7,125 bases of DNA from an uncultured Planctomycetota bacterium (GTDB lineage Bacteria > Planctomycetota > Planctomycetia > Pirellulales > Thermoguttaceae): positions 1 through 7,125 of the forward strand of contig CADBTE010000419.1 of the NCBI GenBank assembly GCA_902797455.1, given 5' to 3'. Below are positions 6,769 through 7,125 of the stretch, piece by piece. Numbering within the stretch: the first letter of the stretch is position 1; each line of letters begins with the position of its first letter. The notes beneath the pieces were generated by a model. It saw only the letters and a program-made list of their open reading frames with translations, was not told the origin of the DNA and ran no database searches. The position numbers and the translations under genes were made by a program.

Positions 6769-6834
6769 ATGACAACGACACCAAAACGCCCGTTGGCCCC
6801 CGCGGGCCCGCAAATGAGCGTTAAGAACGGATGA
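6769..6834 (+). CDS. Possible 21-residue leader peptide, overlapping the next start
   Basis: A short frame, MTTTPKRPLAPAGPQMSVKN plus a final glycine, starts 5 bases after AGGA. Its stop TGA (6832-6834) overlaps the ATG at 6831 of the alanine-rich exported protein as ATGA. Such overlaps normally give translational coupling through ribosome re-initiation. The ORF also contains a GC-rich palindrome GCGGGCCCGC (6802-6811), and GGCCC/GGGCC (6795-6799 and 6804-6808) can form a hairpin that ribosome passage would open. The peptide has no recognisable domain and no run of a single amino acid typical of classical attenuation leaders. It may be only chance; the strong ribosome site and the overlap are the evidence. 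Confidence 0.35.
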   Translation: MTTTPKRPLAPAGPQMSVKNG

Positions 6835-7125
6835 AAGAAAGGATGGCTATGAGATCTGTGTTTTTCTCTGTGACTTTAGGGATGACTTTCGGCTTGGCCG
6901 CTTTACTGGCCGCCCCAGCCGTGATGGCCGACGACGCCGTCACCGCACTCGCCGACGACGCTGAAGTCTCCGCCGCCGTTGAAGTCTCCGCCGCCGCCAT
7001 TAAAGCCGCCGCCGCGCACGCCGCCGCTGAGGCCGCCGCCGATGCCCCGGCCGACGACGACGCGGCGCTGGAGGAAGATTTCACCGACGCGCTTTCTCTG
7101 GACGAGGCCGATCAGCCCCAAGAGA
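6831..7125 (+). CDS. Exported acidic alanine-rich protein, N-terminal part (runs off window)
   Basis: The frame is open to the window end and gives 98 codons. A signal peptide is clear: basic MKERMAMRSV, a hydrophobic core FFSVTLGMTFGLAALLA, and a likely cleavage after APAVMA before DDAV. The mature part is almost only Ala, Asp, Glu, Val and Ser (EVSAAVEVSAAA, AAAAHAAAEAAADAPADDD, LEEDFTDALSLDEAD), strongly acidic and probably helical or disordered. No domain is recognisable in this part; anything functional may lie beyond the window. Starts at 6831, 6843 and 6849 are all in frame. An AGGA lies 5 bases before 6849, while 6831 forms an ATGA overlap with the candidate leader ORF; I give 6831, and the six-residue difference does not change the signal peptide. 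Function unknown; a periplasmic or surface-exposed location is inferred. Confidence 0.72.
   Translation, partial: MKERMAMRSVFFSVTLGMTFGLAALLAAPAVMADDAVTALADDAEVSAAVEVSAAAIKAAAAHAAAEAAADAPADDDAALEEDFTDALSLDEADQPQE
6963..6998 (+). repeat. Two tandem 18-bp units within the alanine-rich gene
   Basis: GAAGTCTCCGCCGCC occurs at 6963-6977 and again at 6981-6995, each followed by a variable valine or alanine codon, giving EVSAAV then EVSAAA. The surrounding sequence is rich in GCC codons, and GCCGACGACGC also occurs twice nearby. In-frame repeats like this can expand or contract by slippage, so length variation between strains would be expected. Confidence 0.7.

Noticed and set aside
6795..6811. GC-rich hairpin as an intrinsic terminator
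   Set aside because: No T-run follows, and it lies just before the start of the alanine-rich gene; it is more likely an incidental or translation-level structure.
6821..7121. Minus-strand Ala/Ser-rich and Gly-rich frames at the right end
   Set aside because: They are mirror readings of the GCC-rich plus-strand gene. Only the plus-strand frame has a signal peptide and a start context.
1..7125. CRISPR array, transposon ends, phage genes, tRNA or rRNA genes
   Set aside because: No regularly spaced repeats, no transposase or integrase-like translation and no tRNA-like cloverleaf were noticed on reading; a dedicated tRNA scan was not possible.

Overview
The window looks like chromosome from a flagellated Gram-negative bacterium with fairly high GC, most likely a member of the Planctomycetota. 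Three things point there. The partial minus-strand gene at the left end resembles the OstA/LptD-like proteins I recall from planctomycetes. Ribosome binding sites are mostly weak. A small twin-arginine-signal protein also resembles planctomycete hypothetical proteins. The phylum is an inference from remembered family features, not a database result.

Layout, left to right. Positions 1-1109 (minus) hold the N-terminal 369 codons of an exported OstA/LptD-like protein that begins on a non-ATG codon and runs off the window. Upstream of it on the same strand, 1361-1891 encodes a membrane-anchored thioredoxin-fold protein with a CPFC motif. The 251-bp gap between them carries a good sigma-70-like promoter for the OstA-like gene and a small stem-loop. 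A 185-bp divergent region (1892-2076) separates the thioredoxin gene from flhA and contains an interrupted long inverted repeat. On the plus strand flhA (2077-4167), aroB (4209-5372) and a small Tat-signal protein (5409-5783) lie close together and are probably co-transcribed. A crotonase-family gene (5780-6547, minus) converges on them, and the two stop codons overlap. After a divergent promoter region, a possible 21-codon leader ORF (6769-6834) overlaps by ATGA the start of an exported, acidic, alanine-rich protein (6831 to the window end).

How the genes work together. FlhA is the export-gate membrane protein of the flagellar type III secretion apparatus. AroB makes 3-dehydroquinate in the shikimate pathway. 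The crotonase acts on an acyl-CoA ester of unknown identity. These are housekeeping functions with no obvious joint pathway. The OstA-like protein and the thioredoxin-like protein could be functionally linked at the cell envelope, because LptD-type proteins in other bacteria depend on disulfide formation. I see no phage, transposon, CRISPR, toxin-antitoxin, RNA gene or defence system. The most interesting items are the interrupted inverted repeat before flhA, the candidate leader ORF with ATGA coupling, and the crotonase lacking one of the two usual catalytic glutamates.
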